Positions 1-11,850 of a stretch of DNA of 64,000 nt are shown here, piece by piece (within the stretch, counting starts at the first letter, position 1; every line of letters starts with the position of its first letter). The position numbers and the translations under genes were made by a program. The notes under the pieces were generated by a model, which saw only the letters and a list, made by a program, of their open reading frames with translations, made no database searches and was not told where the DNA came from. Source of the DNA: Glandiceps talaboti (Eukaryota > Hemichordata > Enteropneusta > Spengelidae); NCBI RefSeq assembly GCF_964340395.1, contig NC_135549.1, forward strand, positions 34,143,832-34,207,831. Direction: 5' to 3'.

Positions 1-1900
1 GTGCTGTCTCAGTACTGTGATATTTCCTATACGCTCATTGAAAAGTTTCCAGTAAACCGTTGGACGATAGAAATGTATTGACTTGAGCAGCTACGACTTT
101 CTCAAGTACCTTTGATAGGAAGGACAGGTTTGAAATGGGTCTATAGTTCTTGTACATGTCAGAATCAAGACTTTTTGAGAATGCGTGTGGCAATCGCCAT
201 TTTTAGTGATTCTGGAACTATTGCATGTGTATGTGTGAGGGACAAGTTGACTATATATTATGCATATACTCACCCTCAATTTTACACCTCGCATTGTTTC
301 AGCAACGATGTTGGATTCGGGCCAAGTAGACAGGTTTTTGATGGTGATTTTGCGATTATTTTTCCAATATCATCCGCACTAACACGTTGGAAGGTAGAGA
401 ATGTTGCTGAAGTAGCGGTTCCGGATCATTGACAGTTGACGAGGTATCATTAGTCTCGAGGTTGGATCGTATTGCTGTTATTTTGTTGATGACATAGTGG
501 CTGAAATGCTCACTGAGTTCCTTGACAGATGTCTGATTACGGAGACACTTCTGTTGCTGCTTGCCGGATAAGCTATAAAATATGCGAAATAGTGATCTCC
601 GGTTATCCTTGTTGTTAGTTGTGAGTAATATTCCTTCTTCCCTTTGTTGATTACGCAGTTAACATTTCTGCCTTGTTCTTGGAATATCTGGCGATGTACT
701 TCTAGCTTAGTGCAGTGGTGCGCCACAGACATTCAGCTGTTCTCCTATTCTTCTTCCTGGCTATATCAACTGCGAGTGTATACCATTTAATGTCTGAATG
801 TATAGCGAGAGTCAGCCTTTTCAGAGGAGCATGGATAAATCGAATTAAAGCTAGATGTGTGTTGTATGATACTATGGCAGAAAAGAGGTCTGTTGGCGTT
901 GACATGAGATCTGGGAGAGAAATCAAATCATGGGTTATGTCTTCCATCGAGGTCGTTGAGATACATCGGAACGTTATTTCACGTCTTCAAAGTGAAGGTT
1001 TATGAAGTATTTTTGATATTTGCTGGGGAATTAGACATAATTAGATCCAGTATGTGTCCTTCAATGTGAGTTGATTCATGTACCCATTGTGTCAGATTAT
1101 ATGTTGCAATGATCTCATTAAATTTCCTAGTAGGAGGATGATTTGTATCGGCGATGTGTAGGTTGAAATTACTGACAATGTAGAGATGACGTGAACATAT
1201 AATCTTGCAAATGTAGAACTAAATTCTGTCATGAATTAAGAAACTGATAATGTGTTTTTAACGGAAGGTGGTGGTCGATATACGATCAAGATCTTTAAAG
1301 AGATTCTCCGGTGAAGAATTGTAGCTTCAGCAGCTTCAAATGACTTAACAGATTGGATTGGTTTCCAGGAACTCAGCTTCAATGATACATTGTGTATAAT
1401 GACTAATCCGCTACCAGTAGTTTCCTCTCGAGGTAGATGTTTGTAAACATAACTAGAGGGAGTACATCCAGCAATTATGTGCTCATCACCTAATTTTTGG
1501 TTAATGTTATAATGTCAATGTCCTTTTCATTTATGTAATCATCAATCTCAGCTGCCTTATTATTATGTATCGAACGGAAGTTCCAAGTAAGTAAGACCTG
1601 GCTTTGATTATGAATGACAGGGGAACTATGGTCGCTTACTTGTGATAATTTAATCTGAATGAGTTTGTTGAAGTTTACCCCATTTACTTTTGAATATGTA
1701 ATTACATCTTGATCTGGGGCTTGGTGAGACTATTCTAATATCGATTTGTTTCAGTATTCCAGCTCTCCTGCCTCTATGTGTGCCAGGTTTACCTTAAAGG
1801 TTCTATTGTTTGGTGGTATTCCACACTGAACAGGGAAGGCTAGAACAGAATTGGGTATTAAGTCGTTGCAGCAATGGTCTTGGATGCTGCATTGTTCACT
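1..1900 (-). mobile_element. Decayed LINE retrotransposon (CR1/L2 group): endonuclease, linker and start of RT
   Basis: Translating the minus strand piecewise gives the layout of a CR1/L2-group LINE ORF2, read from high to low coordinates. A basic pre-endonuclease stretch (LAHRGRRAG-like) lies near 1760. An APE-type endonuclease starts with TWNFRSIHN near 1600, continues with GSGLVIIHNVSL near 1400 and an IVSNFNLHIADTNHPP block near 1130-1190, and ends with HILDLIMSNS near 1030. A linker with HAPLK follows near 825. The RT has KNYRPISNLSFLSKVLEK at about 85-150, then AYRKYHSTETA running off the left edge. Stops and frameshifts are frequent. One TGA (35-37) lies inside the RT where related elements have Ser, and a frame break sits near 170. 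It is a dead copy whose 3' part lies outside the window. Domain identity is from motif recognition; the exact clade is inferred. Confidence 0.85.
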
Positions 1901-2214
1901 GATTAGCATGTAATTAGAAAATGGTCAACAGTCAAATTGGCCTACTGTCTTATGGCTAAATCAACTCCTGAGATTCCGAAAGTCGATGAAGAAAAAGTCA
2001 CTTATCCGATATCTTTAAGGTCTTGTAAAAGACAAGTCTTAGTGTAGTCATGAGATTTTCAGTCAATAGACAAGTACCAGTGTTATCTAGAGTAGTCCTG
2101 AGATATTCACAAAGTCAATGGCTTCGAAGTTCGATGAGGGACAATCCAAATAAGCAAGAAAAGATGTTTTGTTGCAAGAGCAAAGTAATGGGGCTGCCAC
2201 TGTAGGGCGCACTC

Positions 2215-2314
2215 CACATACATACATACATACATACATACATACATACATACATACATACACACATACACACATACATACATACATACATACATACATA
2301 CATACATACATACA
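2215..2314. repeat. (CATA)n microsatellite with CACA interruptions
   Basis: About 100 bp of CATA repeats. The period of 4 gives open frames on both strands (Tyr-Val-Cys-Met or His-Thr-Tyr-Ile periodic peptides) that are artefacts. Confidence 0.95.
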
Positions 2315-2499
2315 GCGACAGACATTACTATACTATAAGCTGCCATTACGGAAGGTAAAAATGCAAGTTTCGAATGTCATATACTTTTGTACATACATAG
2401 GGAACAGAGTATATATCCTGCTAAATCTTTTTCATTCAGTGTTCAGTCCTAATGAGTTATTTAGACAACTTAACACGAGCTTATATATTAATTAAGGGT

Positions 2500-3260
2500 G
2501 TGAAAGTAAGGATTTACTGAGCATTTGGAAATCGAGACAGTGAGAATATCAGCCACTACAACTAGAAACACGTTTGAACAAAACTGTGTGGCTTATGCCT
2601 AGCTTTTCATAGAGGTTATCTAATATATGTGGTAGTAGAGGTAGGCAGTGTATTATCAAAATCCTTTCTAAACTACCATCATCATATAAATATAGTACAG
2701 GCGAAAGAAGCCTCCATGACCGATACGGTCTTCGGGCTACAAACCAAGGTAATGAGATGGTGGAGAAAAAAATAAACTGCCATGCATATTGAAGCGGGTT
2801 TCTTACTTTATATAATCATACCCGGGACTGTATTTGATGACATCGTTATGATACACGTATCACATGTCCTACCAGCGAAATGATAGAGAGAGACAAACAA
2901 ATTGTAGAACCGTTTGCCACCGAGTTCAGCATTTGTAACTGGCGTAAGGGAAGTAATCGTTTTCTCTAAAATTTCAATTCAATTCAAACAAAGCTTTAAA
3001 AACATCTTCCTTAGCAAGATTAGCAAGAATTGGTTAGGTTTAACAAGAACTGGGTAGTTCACATTTGCGGGAAAATTAAACCTCCTTCATCATCATATTT
3101 GTATTCAGATTGCAAAATTGTCAGTGCCTATACTCATGTGTGCAAGATAAGAACCATCTCAATTTACAAATCACAAAATTTTCCAATAAGAATTTAATTT
3201 ATAGTACAATGTCCAGTTTCATAGGTCCAGTATAGTGAATTTTCTGTGTATTTCCATCAG
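2500..3260. other. Intergenic or intronic, no recognised gene
   Basis: No sustained coding signal. At 2708-2738 there is a small hairpin-forming segment (GACCG-ATA-CGGTC core with outer AGCC/GGCT pairing) of unknown meaning. The 3' end of this stretch (3241-3260) is a plausible 3' splice site preceding the exon at 3261. Confidence 0.5.
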
Positions 3261-3614
3261 GAGTACATGGATGTCCAACCTAGTGTGATACCGGTGACTG
3301 AAGAAAGCAGTGATTTGGAACATTACATTGGAGAAGAGAGTTATCAATCCTCAGGCAGCAAAGACGTCGTTACACTGACAATGAAAAGCGGCAATATAGT
3401 GCAGATGTATGAGGATGGTTACAACATGGAAGAACCAAAAGTGCCTCAACAGACTCCAGACCATATTGATCCAGTGTATCCCAAATATGAACCTCTGTTG
3501 AGTAGAAATGGTGATAATACATGTGTAGAGTGTAATGAAACCAAGGTCAAAATTGATAACATGATAAATTGCTTGGAGAACCAATGCTCAAATATAGGAT
3601 TAAACGGAATCTAG
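3261..3614 (+). CDS. Probable terminal coding exon of an unrecognised gene
   Basis: An acceptor-like sequence (pyrimidine-rich TTTCTGTGTATTTCCATCAG, 3241-3260) is followed by 117 codons open in phase 0 to a TAG at 3612-3614. The peptide starts EYMDVQPSVIPVTEESSD, is acidic and Ser/Glu-rich early on, and carries a CVEC pair near its C-terminus. No domain was recognised. No ATG upstream in this frame looks like a natural start, so I read it as a 3'-terminal exon whose upstream exons were not found; the region before it is a dead LINE and intergenic DNA. There is no obvious AATAAA just downstream. The length of the open frame and the acceptor support it, but a chance frame is not excluded. Confidence 0.45.
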   Translation, partial: EYMDVQPSVIPVTEESSDLEHYIGEESYQSSGSKDVVTLTMKSGNIVQMYEDGYNMEEPKVPQQTPDHIDPVYPKYEPLLSRNGDNTCVECNETKVKIDNMINCLENQCSNIGLNGI

Positions 3615-4587
3615 ATTTGTTAATATTAGACACACTAAGAGTATAAACAACAATACAGTGTATTCTTTGGTAATTCTGTTATACTGCCATTAATTGAGGT
3701 GTTTACATATATGGAATTCTTGTACGACTTTACTTGAAAACAGCAAACAGCTGTTATAGGTTCGATTCCCAATTCTCAATAACTGATGCCTATAATATGG
3801 TCCTGGCTAATGATTTCTTCATAATATCATTCACAGTAACATCTACTCATAAGCTAGAGTGATATTAATTGACCACATTACATGAGAAAGTGAACATATC
3901 AACTATATATAGTACATGATATTAATGATTTATCATATACCTATGCCCATATCAATAACTCCTTGTGACGTTTAACGCAAAATATCACTTTTGATACGGG
4001 ACGTTAAACGTCATCAGTAAAACCTCTCTGATTGGACAAAACACGTCGATTCTGAACATAAACAAATTTAAATAAAATGGTGGCCGATTATCGACGTTGA
4101 AGTTAGGGATATCGCGTACGCCACAACACTGTGGAATTTTGAAAACAAAGAAATGTTGACGAAAATATCCATACCCAAATGATACTATTTATGATCTTCA
4201 ATTCATAACAAAACTGTACAGGTACATACACGGTATCGTGGGCACGACTATATGAGAGCATTCCACTGACACTGTACGCTACCCGTACCACACTAGATAT
4301 CGTACTGCAGTGGTTACACTCACGGTCGACCATCTAGTTTTACTAACATATTAAAGCATTTTCTGAAACTTTTAGAGAACTTACCCTAATACCAATATTG
4401 TATTTCGAAATAATTATGGAAAATTAAACTGAATTATGATGAAAATTGATGATCATTGAGCAGGTTCAGCAGGGTTAGCAAACTACGTGTATGTGAATGT
4501 CACCTGACAACAGGTCACGCTACACCTGAAGCGCACTGCATAGCAACCCATGCTCTTTTTATTTTTCGAATTTATTTTGAACTCATG
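3615..4587. other. Intergenic, with a short perfect inverted repeat
   Basis: No coding region was recognised. A B-box-like GGTTCGATTCCC at about 3759 has no A box. An inverted repeat (3966-4013) is listed separately. Confidence 0.5.
3966..4013. repeat. Perfect 12-bp inverted repeat with 24-bp spacer
   Basis: TGACGTTTAACG (3966-3977) is matched by its exact reverse complement CGTTAAACGTCA (4002-4013). The outer TGACGT is CRE-like. It could be a hairpin or the end of a small foldback element. A CTGATTGG (inverted CCAAT) follows shortly after. Confidence 0.7.
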
Positions 4588-4690
4588 TGTTCACTCATTG
4601 TAGACATTATTTTTAGCACAGCTGTATTCACTCATTGTAGACACTATTTGTCAACAGCTGTATTCACTCATTGTAGACACTATTTGTAGA
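4588..4690. repeat. 37-bp minisatellite, small cluster (about 3 copies)
   Basis: Three copies of a unit containing TATTCACTCATTGTAGACAC and ending in ACAGCTG. The same unit forms a larger array at 9222-9720. Confidence 0.85.
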
Positions 4691-4730
4691 AATTATTTTT
4701 GAACTCCTGGGCATAGACATATGATACATC

Positions 4731-4878
4731 GGTTATTACCCGATATCACCTGTCTTTTCGCCGTATCACCGTGAGTGCAGTTTCCGTAATGTGACATGAG
4801 TCTTTAGACGAGTGTCACGTTATGGAAACTGCACTCACGGTGGTACGACGGATGGAGAGGTGATATCGGGTAATAACC
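4731..4878. repeat. Foldback (hairpin) element, about 148 bp
   Basis: The left arm starts GGTTATTACCCGATATCACC and the right arm ends with its reverse complement. Inside, ACCGTGAGTGCAGTTTCC also pairs across a short central loop near 4805. Arms of about 65 bp match with few differences apart from one diverged block. This looks like a MITE or foldback unit; no clear target-site duplication is visible. Confidence 0.8.
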
Positions 4879-5139
4879 TTATATTATCGTTTTTCTCTCG
4901 TGATATAGGTGTAGACGTTTAAGATTACAAGTCGACGTTAAAAGTAAGTTTTTCAACAGAAAGCTAACTTTTAGTGTGCATATGGATGGGTTGTATAAGT
5001 GCAGAACCTCCAGAGGTATGGAATAAATAGCTATAATAATATTAAAATAAAAACATTTTAAGACAATTGAGTATTTCCATTTCCTAAAATGAAATTTGAT
5101 CCAAATCAAGTAGTATTTTGTTTTGATGTCTAATGTGTG

Positions 5140-8100
5140 TGATACTTGTAATAAAGTAGGAACTCGAACCTGGTACCATTGATGTAATAAAGAAAGAACT
5201 AGAACATGGTACCATTGCCATAATAAATTAGGAACTAGATCCTAGTGCCATTCCCAACATTCTTGTAATAAAGTAGAAAATAGAATCTGTACCATTGCCA
5301 TAATTCTTGTAATAAAGCAGGAACTAGAACCTGGTACCATTACCATAATTCCTGTAATAAGGTAGATATTAGAACCTGGTAATTCTTGTAATAAGGTGTA
5401 GGAACAAGAACCTGGTACCACTGCCATAATTCTTGTAAAAAAGTAGGACCTAGAACCTGGTATTATTGCCATGATAAAGTGGGAACTAGAACATAGTAGC
5501 ATTGCCATAATTCTTGTAATAAAGTAGAACTAGAACCTGGCACCATTGACGTAATAAAGTAGGAACTAGAACTTGGTACCATTGCCATAATTAGTGTAAC
5601 AAAGTAGCAACTAGAACCTGGTACCATTCCTGTAATAAAGTAGTATCTAGAACCAGGTACCATTGCCATAATAAAGTAGGAACTAGAACTTGGTACCATT
5701 GCCATAATTAGTGTAACAAAGTAGCAACTAGAACCTGGTACCATTCCTGTAATAAAGTAGGATCTAGAACCTGGTACCATTGCCATAATAAAGTGTGAAC
5801 TAGTACCTGGTACCATTGCCATAATTTTTGTAATAAATTAGGAAATATAACCTTGTACCATTGCTGTAATAGGGTAGGAACAAGAATCTGGCATCATTGC
5901 CGTAATAAATATATATATAAACTATAATCTGGTACTTTGCCAAAATAAAATAGGATATAGAACATGGTACCAATACGATAATACCTGTAGAAAAGTAGTT
6001 ACAAGACTCTGGTACCATTGCCATAATTCTTGTAATATAGTAGGAACTAGAACCTGGTACCATTGCGATAATTCTTGCAATAACGTAGGAACTAGAACCT
6101 GGTACCATTGCTGTAATAAGGTAGGAACTAGAATCTGGTACCATTGCTGTAATAAGGTAGGAAATAGAATCTGGCATCATTGCCGTGATAAATTAGGAAC
6201 TAGAACCTGGTACCATTGCTGTAATAAGGTAGGAAATAGAACCTTATACCATTGCTGTAATAAGGTAGGAAATAGAACCTTCTAGCATTGCTGTAATAAA
6301 TTAGGAACTAGAACCTGGTACCATTGCCGTAAAAAGTTAGGAACTAGAACCTGGTACCATTGCCGTAAAAAGTTAGGAACTAGAACCTGGTACCATTGCC
6401 ATAATTCTTATAATAAAGTAGGAACCAGAACCTGATACCATTGCGATAATACTTCCAATAACATAGGAACTAGAATCTGGTACCATTGCTGTAATAAGGT
6501 AGGAAATAGAATCTGGCATCATTGCCGTAATAAATTAGGAACTAGAACCTGGTACCATTGCCGTAAAAAGTTAGGAACTAGAACCTGGTACCATTGCCAT
6601 AATTCTTGTAATAAAGTAGGAACCAGAACGTGGTACCATTGCGATAATTCTTCCAATAACATAGGAACTAGAACCTGGTACCAATGCCATAATTCTTTTA
6701 ATAAGGTAGCAACTATAACCTGGTACCATTGCCATAATTCTTGCAATAATGTAGGAACTATAACCTAGTACCATTGCCATAATTCTTGTTATAAAGTAGG
6801 AACTAGAACCTGCTACCTTTGCTGTAATAAGGTAGGAACTAGAATCTGGCATTATTGCTGTAATAAAGTAGGAACGAGAAACTGGTACCATTGCCGTAAT
6901 GAAGTAGGAACTAAGACCTGTTACGATTGCTGTAATAATGTAGGAACTAGAACCTGGTACCATTACTGCAAGAAAGTAGGAACTAAAACCTGGAACCATT
7001 GCTGTAATAAAGTAAAATCTAGAACCAGGTACCATTGCCATAATAAAGTGAGAACTAGAACCTGGTACCAATGCCGTTATTCTTGTAATAAAGTAGGAAC
7101 TGGAACCTGGTACCATTGCTGTAATAAAGTAGTAACTAGAACCTCGTACTAATGCCATAGTAAAGTAGGAACTAGAACCTGGTATAATTACCATAATTCT
7201 TGTAATAAAATGGGGACTAGAACCTGGTACCATTGCCATAATAAAGTAGGACCTAGAACATGGTACCATTGCCATAATAAAGTAGGAATTAGAACCTGGT
7301 ACCATTGCCATTATCATTGTACTAAAGTATGAACTAGAACCTGGTATCATTGCCATAATAAAGTAAGAACTCAAATCTGGCACCATTGTCGTATTTCTTG
7401 TAAAAAAGCAGGAACTAGAACCTGGTACCATTGCTGTAATAAGGTAGGAACTAGAATCTGGCATCATTGCCGTTATAAAGTAGGAACTAGAACCTGTATC
7501 ATTACCATAATTCTTGTAATAAAATGGGGACTAGAACCTGGTACCATTGCGATAATTCTTGTAATAAAGTAGGAACTAGAACCTGGTAGCATTGCTGTAA
7601 TAAGGTAGGAACTAGAGTCTGGTAGCATTGCTTCAATAAATTAGGAACTAGAATCTGGTACCATTCCCATAATAAAGTAGGAACTAGAACCTGGTACCGT
7701 TGCAGTAATAATGTAGAACTAGAACCTGGTACCATTCCCATAATAAAGTATGAATGAATCTGGTACTTTTGCCGTGATAAAGTAAGAACTAAAACCTGGT
7801 ACCATTGATTTAATAAGGTAAGAACTAGAACCTGGTACCATTGCCATGATTCTTGTAATAAAATAGGAACTGGAACCTGGTACCATTGCTATAATAAAGT
7901 GAGAACTAGAACCTGGTACCAATGCCATAATTGTTGAAATAAAGTAGGAACTGGAACCTGGTACCATTGCTATAATAATGTAGGAACTAGAACCTGGTAC
8001 AAATGCCATAGTAAAGTAGGAACTAGAACCTGGTATCATTACCATAATTCTTCTAATAAAATGGGGACTAAAACCTTGTACCATTGCCAGCATCATTGCC

Positions 8101-8470
8101 ATAATAGAGTGGGAACTAGAACGTGGTACCATTGCCGTAATAAAGTAGGAACTAGAATCTGGTACCATTGTCATAATTCTTGTAATAAAGTAGGAACTAG
8201 AACCTGGTACCATTGCGATAATACTTCCAATAACATAGGAACTAGAACCTGGTACCATTGCTGTAATAAAGTAGGAACTAGAATCTGGCATCATTGCCGT
8301 AATAAAATAGGAACTAGAACCTGGTACCATTGCCGTAAAAAGTTAGGAACTAGAACCTGGTATCATTGCTGTAATAAGGTAGGAACTAGAACCTGGTATC
8401 ATTGCCATAATTCTTGTAATAAAATAGGAACTAAAACTAGGTACTATTGCCGTAAGAAAGTAGTAAATAG
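5140..8470. repeat. 36/45-bp minisatellite, about 3.3 kb
   Basis: The unit contains AGGAACTAGAACCTGGTACC and ATTGCCATAATAAAG. A 9-bp insertion (ATAATTCTT) turns the 36-bp unit into a 45-bp version, and the two are interspersed. Most units carry the palindrome TGGTACCA (KpnI site). Because both lengths are multiples of 3, long open frames appear on both strands (for example 298 codons on minus at 6571-7467, with periodic AMVPGSSSYF). Units with other lengths break these frames, so I treat them as non-coding. Confidence 0.95.
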
Positions 8471-8484
8471 AATATAATAATATG

Positions 8485-9225
8485 ATATAATCAGAATCCG
8501 AACAGATGTATTAATATAAGTGGTTTATTTACCCAATCGTATAAAATGATTACAAAATAATGGTAACAAAAATCAAAAGAGAGAAGGGTAAATGGGGAGT
8601 CAAGAAATAGCTTACAGCTAGTCTAGCCTGATCCCCGACATTGTATATTACGAATGAAAACAATAAGAGGGTTCAGTCATTAAGATGACTGAAAACATAA
8701 CTGGGAGAAGAAAATATATCACATATACATATACATATACATATGCATATACATATACATGTACACACAAAAAACATTTTTACTACATGAAAAAGTCTAA
8801 TACAATAAACGAAAAGTCAATACATCTGTAAGTTTACAATTTAATCACCTGTACTGCTCTACTAAATATTGTTTAAGAGATTTCCTAAAAATATGTTGGG
8901 AATTTTTCGATCTGATTTGGATAGGAATATCATTCCAAATTTTTGCACCTACGAATGAAATAGCAAACTGACCAGAATTTGTTCTCGCATGGTACGGGTA
9001 AAGATTTTGACGATGGCAGAGTCTCGTGTCATATTCATGTTTTTTGTCACTAAAATAATCGGACAAGATATGTGGTGAGTTCAAGTGAACCAGGCTGTAA
9101 ATAAAAGAACCTATTAAGAGTTTGTGAAGCTTGTAAATATCTAGAATATTTAGCTGTATAAATAAAGGAGCCGAGTGTTCCATGTGAGATTTGAACAGCA
9201 TCGTGCGAACAATCATTTTTTGGGT
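8485..9225 (-). mobile_element. 5'-truncated LINE: C-terminal end of ORF2 plus 3' UTR
   Basis: A minus-strand open frame (start near 9231, stop at 8845) encodes a peptide typical of the C-terminus of LINE ORF2 proteins: DIYKLHKLLIGSFIYSL, YDTRLCHRQNLYPYHARTN, GQFAISFVGAKIWNDIP, and a basic Leu/Tyr-rich end. The 5' side is cut off at the boundary with the 37-bp array (9222). About 340 bp of 3' UTR follow, with an ACATAT microsatellite at 8719-8762, reaching the edge of the 36/45-bp array. So a truncated LINE lies exactly between two satellite arrays. Confidence 0.75.
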
Positions 9226-9720
9226 ATTCACTCATTGTTGACACTATTTTTAGAACAGCTGTATTCACTCATTGTTGACACTATTTTTAGAACAGCTGTA
9301 TTCACTCATTGTTGACACTATTTTTAGAACAGCTGTATTCACTCATTGTTGACACTATTTTTAGAACAGCTCTATCCACTCATTATTGACACTATTTTTA
9401 GAACAGATGTATTCACTCATTGTAGCCACTATTTTTAGAACAGATGTATTCACTCATTGTTGACACTATTTGTACAGCAGCTGCATTCACTCATTGTAGT
9501 CACTATTTGTACAACAGCTGTATTCACTCATTGTAGTCACTATTTGTACAACAGCTGTATTCACTCATTGTAGACATCATTTGTAGAACAGCTGTGTCCA
9601 ATCATTGTAGACACTATTTGTACAACAGCTGCATTCATTCAATTTGTAGACATTTTGTAGAACTACTGTATTCACTCATTGTAAACACTATTTGCACAAC
9701 AGCTGTATTCACTCATTGTT
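9222..9720. repeat. 37-bp minisatellite, main cluster (about 13 copies)
   Basis: Copies of TATTCACTCATTGTTGACAC followed by TATTTTTAGAACAGCTG, with a TTTGTACAACAGCTG variant in the second half. Same family as 4588-4690. Confidence 0.95.
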
Positions 9721-10942
9721 TTCAATACAGATCAGGTTTAGGGTGTCTTCAGTAATTACAAGGGGGAAGGAAAATAAGCTTGCCATTATTAAAAATCGGT
9801 TCTTGGTGTTGGTCATATGGATTAGGGGAGGGTCATATTTTACTTTTACTAACTGTATCAAACCCCCCCCCCCCCCCAAGGGGTGCTAACGTCATTTCTC
9901 AGACATGCAGTATCTCATTTCTTTCAAACCAGGCACAAAGATGACATATCATGTGGTACATATTCTCGTCATTTTTATGCAACTATATAATACACAAACA
10001 ATAATGTTGGGAGTCAAAGGTCAATATTTAATTGACAACACTAGAAACTCGCTAAAAACAATACGTTGCAAAAGAAACAAACATTTTGTCAACTGTCCAT
10101 GGCGTGTTGATGTATGTCAATGTTATTGCTAAATGCCGCCAAAAATTACCATTTGGGCACGCCCCCTCTCAGCCTCGTACCAGGAATAAAATTTCAATAA
10201 ACAAAGATATTGCAGTATATTTATTCAAGATGAAATATGTTTACTTTGTTGCTAAATGCGCCATTCAAAAGGCAACATTTAGCGAGTACGAGTGGGCTAA
10301 AATATGCCCTGCATCCCAGGATGCCGTCGACGCGTCATGACGGTATTGTAATGCTTCTTGTCGGTAAATGATAAAAATCAGATATATAAAAGTCATTGGA
10401 TGTGAAACACCAGACATTACAAGTGTTTATGTATATCTAGTCTAGCCGTTTTCATTTATTTTGCCATAATATGGGGAGATAATATTTTAGCATTTATACC
10501 CACAGACACTGACAATTAGTAAATATCGGTAAATGTTGGTAAATGTTGGTTTATAAGACATGTACATTGTAGTTTTTGTTTACTGATGTCTATTACAACC
10601 ATCAGCAATGCATTTTTTCACAACGCTGTTGAGTTTTATTCACCTGTTGACTACGATCGTCATAGCCTGCGTGCTAACGATGTCCATCTATGATGTCACA
10701 AAATCGCGTGGCCTATGTGGGACCGGAAATACCCTTAAATTCTCGAAGTATATCCGAAGGGAACTGACGGAAAAAAAGGTCATTTTAAGGTGTTTGCAGA
10801 CGCTTTTTTAAAGTTTTAAAACCAGAATACGTTTCACAAACATGTCGTCTAGCAAAATAGCAATAGTGAATGTGAGCATTTTGAATTACCTCCTAAGATA
10901 TGAATAAATCCACTCTTAGATAATACCATCAATTTTAAATCT
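9721..10942. other. Intergenic, no gene recognised
   Basis: Holds a poly-C tract (about 9867-9881). Short open frames here show no recognisable domain or splice context. Confidence 0.5.
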
Positions 10943-11206
10943 ACAGGGTTGGCGGTGGTCAAACCACTTGCCTCTTACCACTGCGGTCGGGGTTCGAAAT
11001 CCATCCAGGGTTCTCGATTAAATTTACCACGCCGCAAGTAAGAAGAGTGTCTTTCAGTTTGACTCTACCGAACAATGACGGTTTCCTCCTGCATTAACAC
11101 TGAACCCATGAGGGATGGCCCTCACTGGACTTCTTGGGAGACAAGTGTTTATATACTTAAAGAACTATCCAGAATAAATAAATAAAGATTATTATTACAA
11201 CGTAGC
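10943..11206 (+). mobile_element. tRNA-derived SINE
   Basis: The 5' part has a Pol III promoter layout. An A-box-like GTGGTCAAACCACTT is followed about 30 bp later by the B box GGTTCGAAATCC, as in a tRNA gene, but without a foldable mature tRNA. A body of about 200 bp follows, then an A/T-rich tail AATAAATAAATAAAG with ATT repeats. It ends exactly where the minus-strand LINE fragment at 11207 breaks off. Confidence 0.75.
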
Positions 11207-11850
11207 CTATGTATTTAAATATCATGGTCGATGGTGTCTAAAGCTGCAGAAAGATCAAGGAAAATTAATATAGCATCACTATGCTGATCAAGTGAACTCA
11301 GCACATCATTCTGCACTCGAACAAGTGCAGTTTTTGTACTATATGTCCCTATCGGTAGGCGGACTGACAATTGACATACAGCTTGTAATTAATTAAATAA
11401 ATATGTCATTGAATTAATTTGAAGTAATGCAGCTTTTTCGATCAGCTTGGAAATATATGTTAAATATATGTTAAATTTGAAACAGGTCTATAATTTTTCA
11501 GGTCATTCTTGTCCAGACCTTCCATTGCTAAAGAAATGGTCAAACGGTTGCAGATTTACATGACTGGGGAAATTCAACTCTCGCAAATGAAGAGTTAATT
11601 ATATCACTTGGTGCAAGCATTGTTTTAACAATACAATGGGTATGGGATCCATCTTTGAGGATTTTGCTGATAAATCACAGATGAGTTTTTCAACAAGTTC
11701 AATAGACAGTGAATCGAAGGAGCTCAGGCTGAAGCTTGAATCTAAGACAGGGTCTGACGGTTGGACCAATAATAAGTTCTCACGAATCTTTACAATCTTG
11801 CTACGAGAGAACTTTGCAAAGATGTCCGGTAAAGTAGCTAGATCTAGCAT
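11207..11850 (-). mobile_element. LINE fragment (CR1/L2 group): linker and N-terminal RT, decayed
   Basis: Minus-strand pieces from high to low coordinates: an 83-codon open frame (11599-11850) with FDSLSIELVEKLI and SSKMDPIPIVLLKQCL, the typical segment just before the RT; then KNDLKNYRPVSNL; then SAYR; then LDLSAALDTIDHDI (RT motif A region) near 11230. Several frameshifts and a small internal duplication near 11460 have killed it. The RT is cut off inside motif A by the SINE boundary. Confidence 0.8.

Noticed and set aside
2701-2748. Possible 48-bp plus exon upstream of 3261 (ACAG before, AAG|GTAATG after, phase 0)
   Set aside because: Very short, lacks a pyrimidine tract, and contains a strong hairpin, so a structured repeat is likelier.
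3750-3775. B-box-like GGTTCGATTCCC suggesting a tRNA or SINE
   Set aside because: No A box and no foldable tRNA upstream.
6571-7467. 298-codon open frame on minus
   Set aside because: Periodic product of the 36/45-bp minisatellite. Neighbouring units break the frame, and similar frames occur on the other strand.
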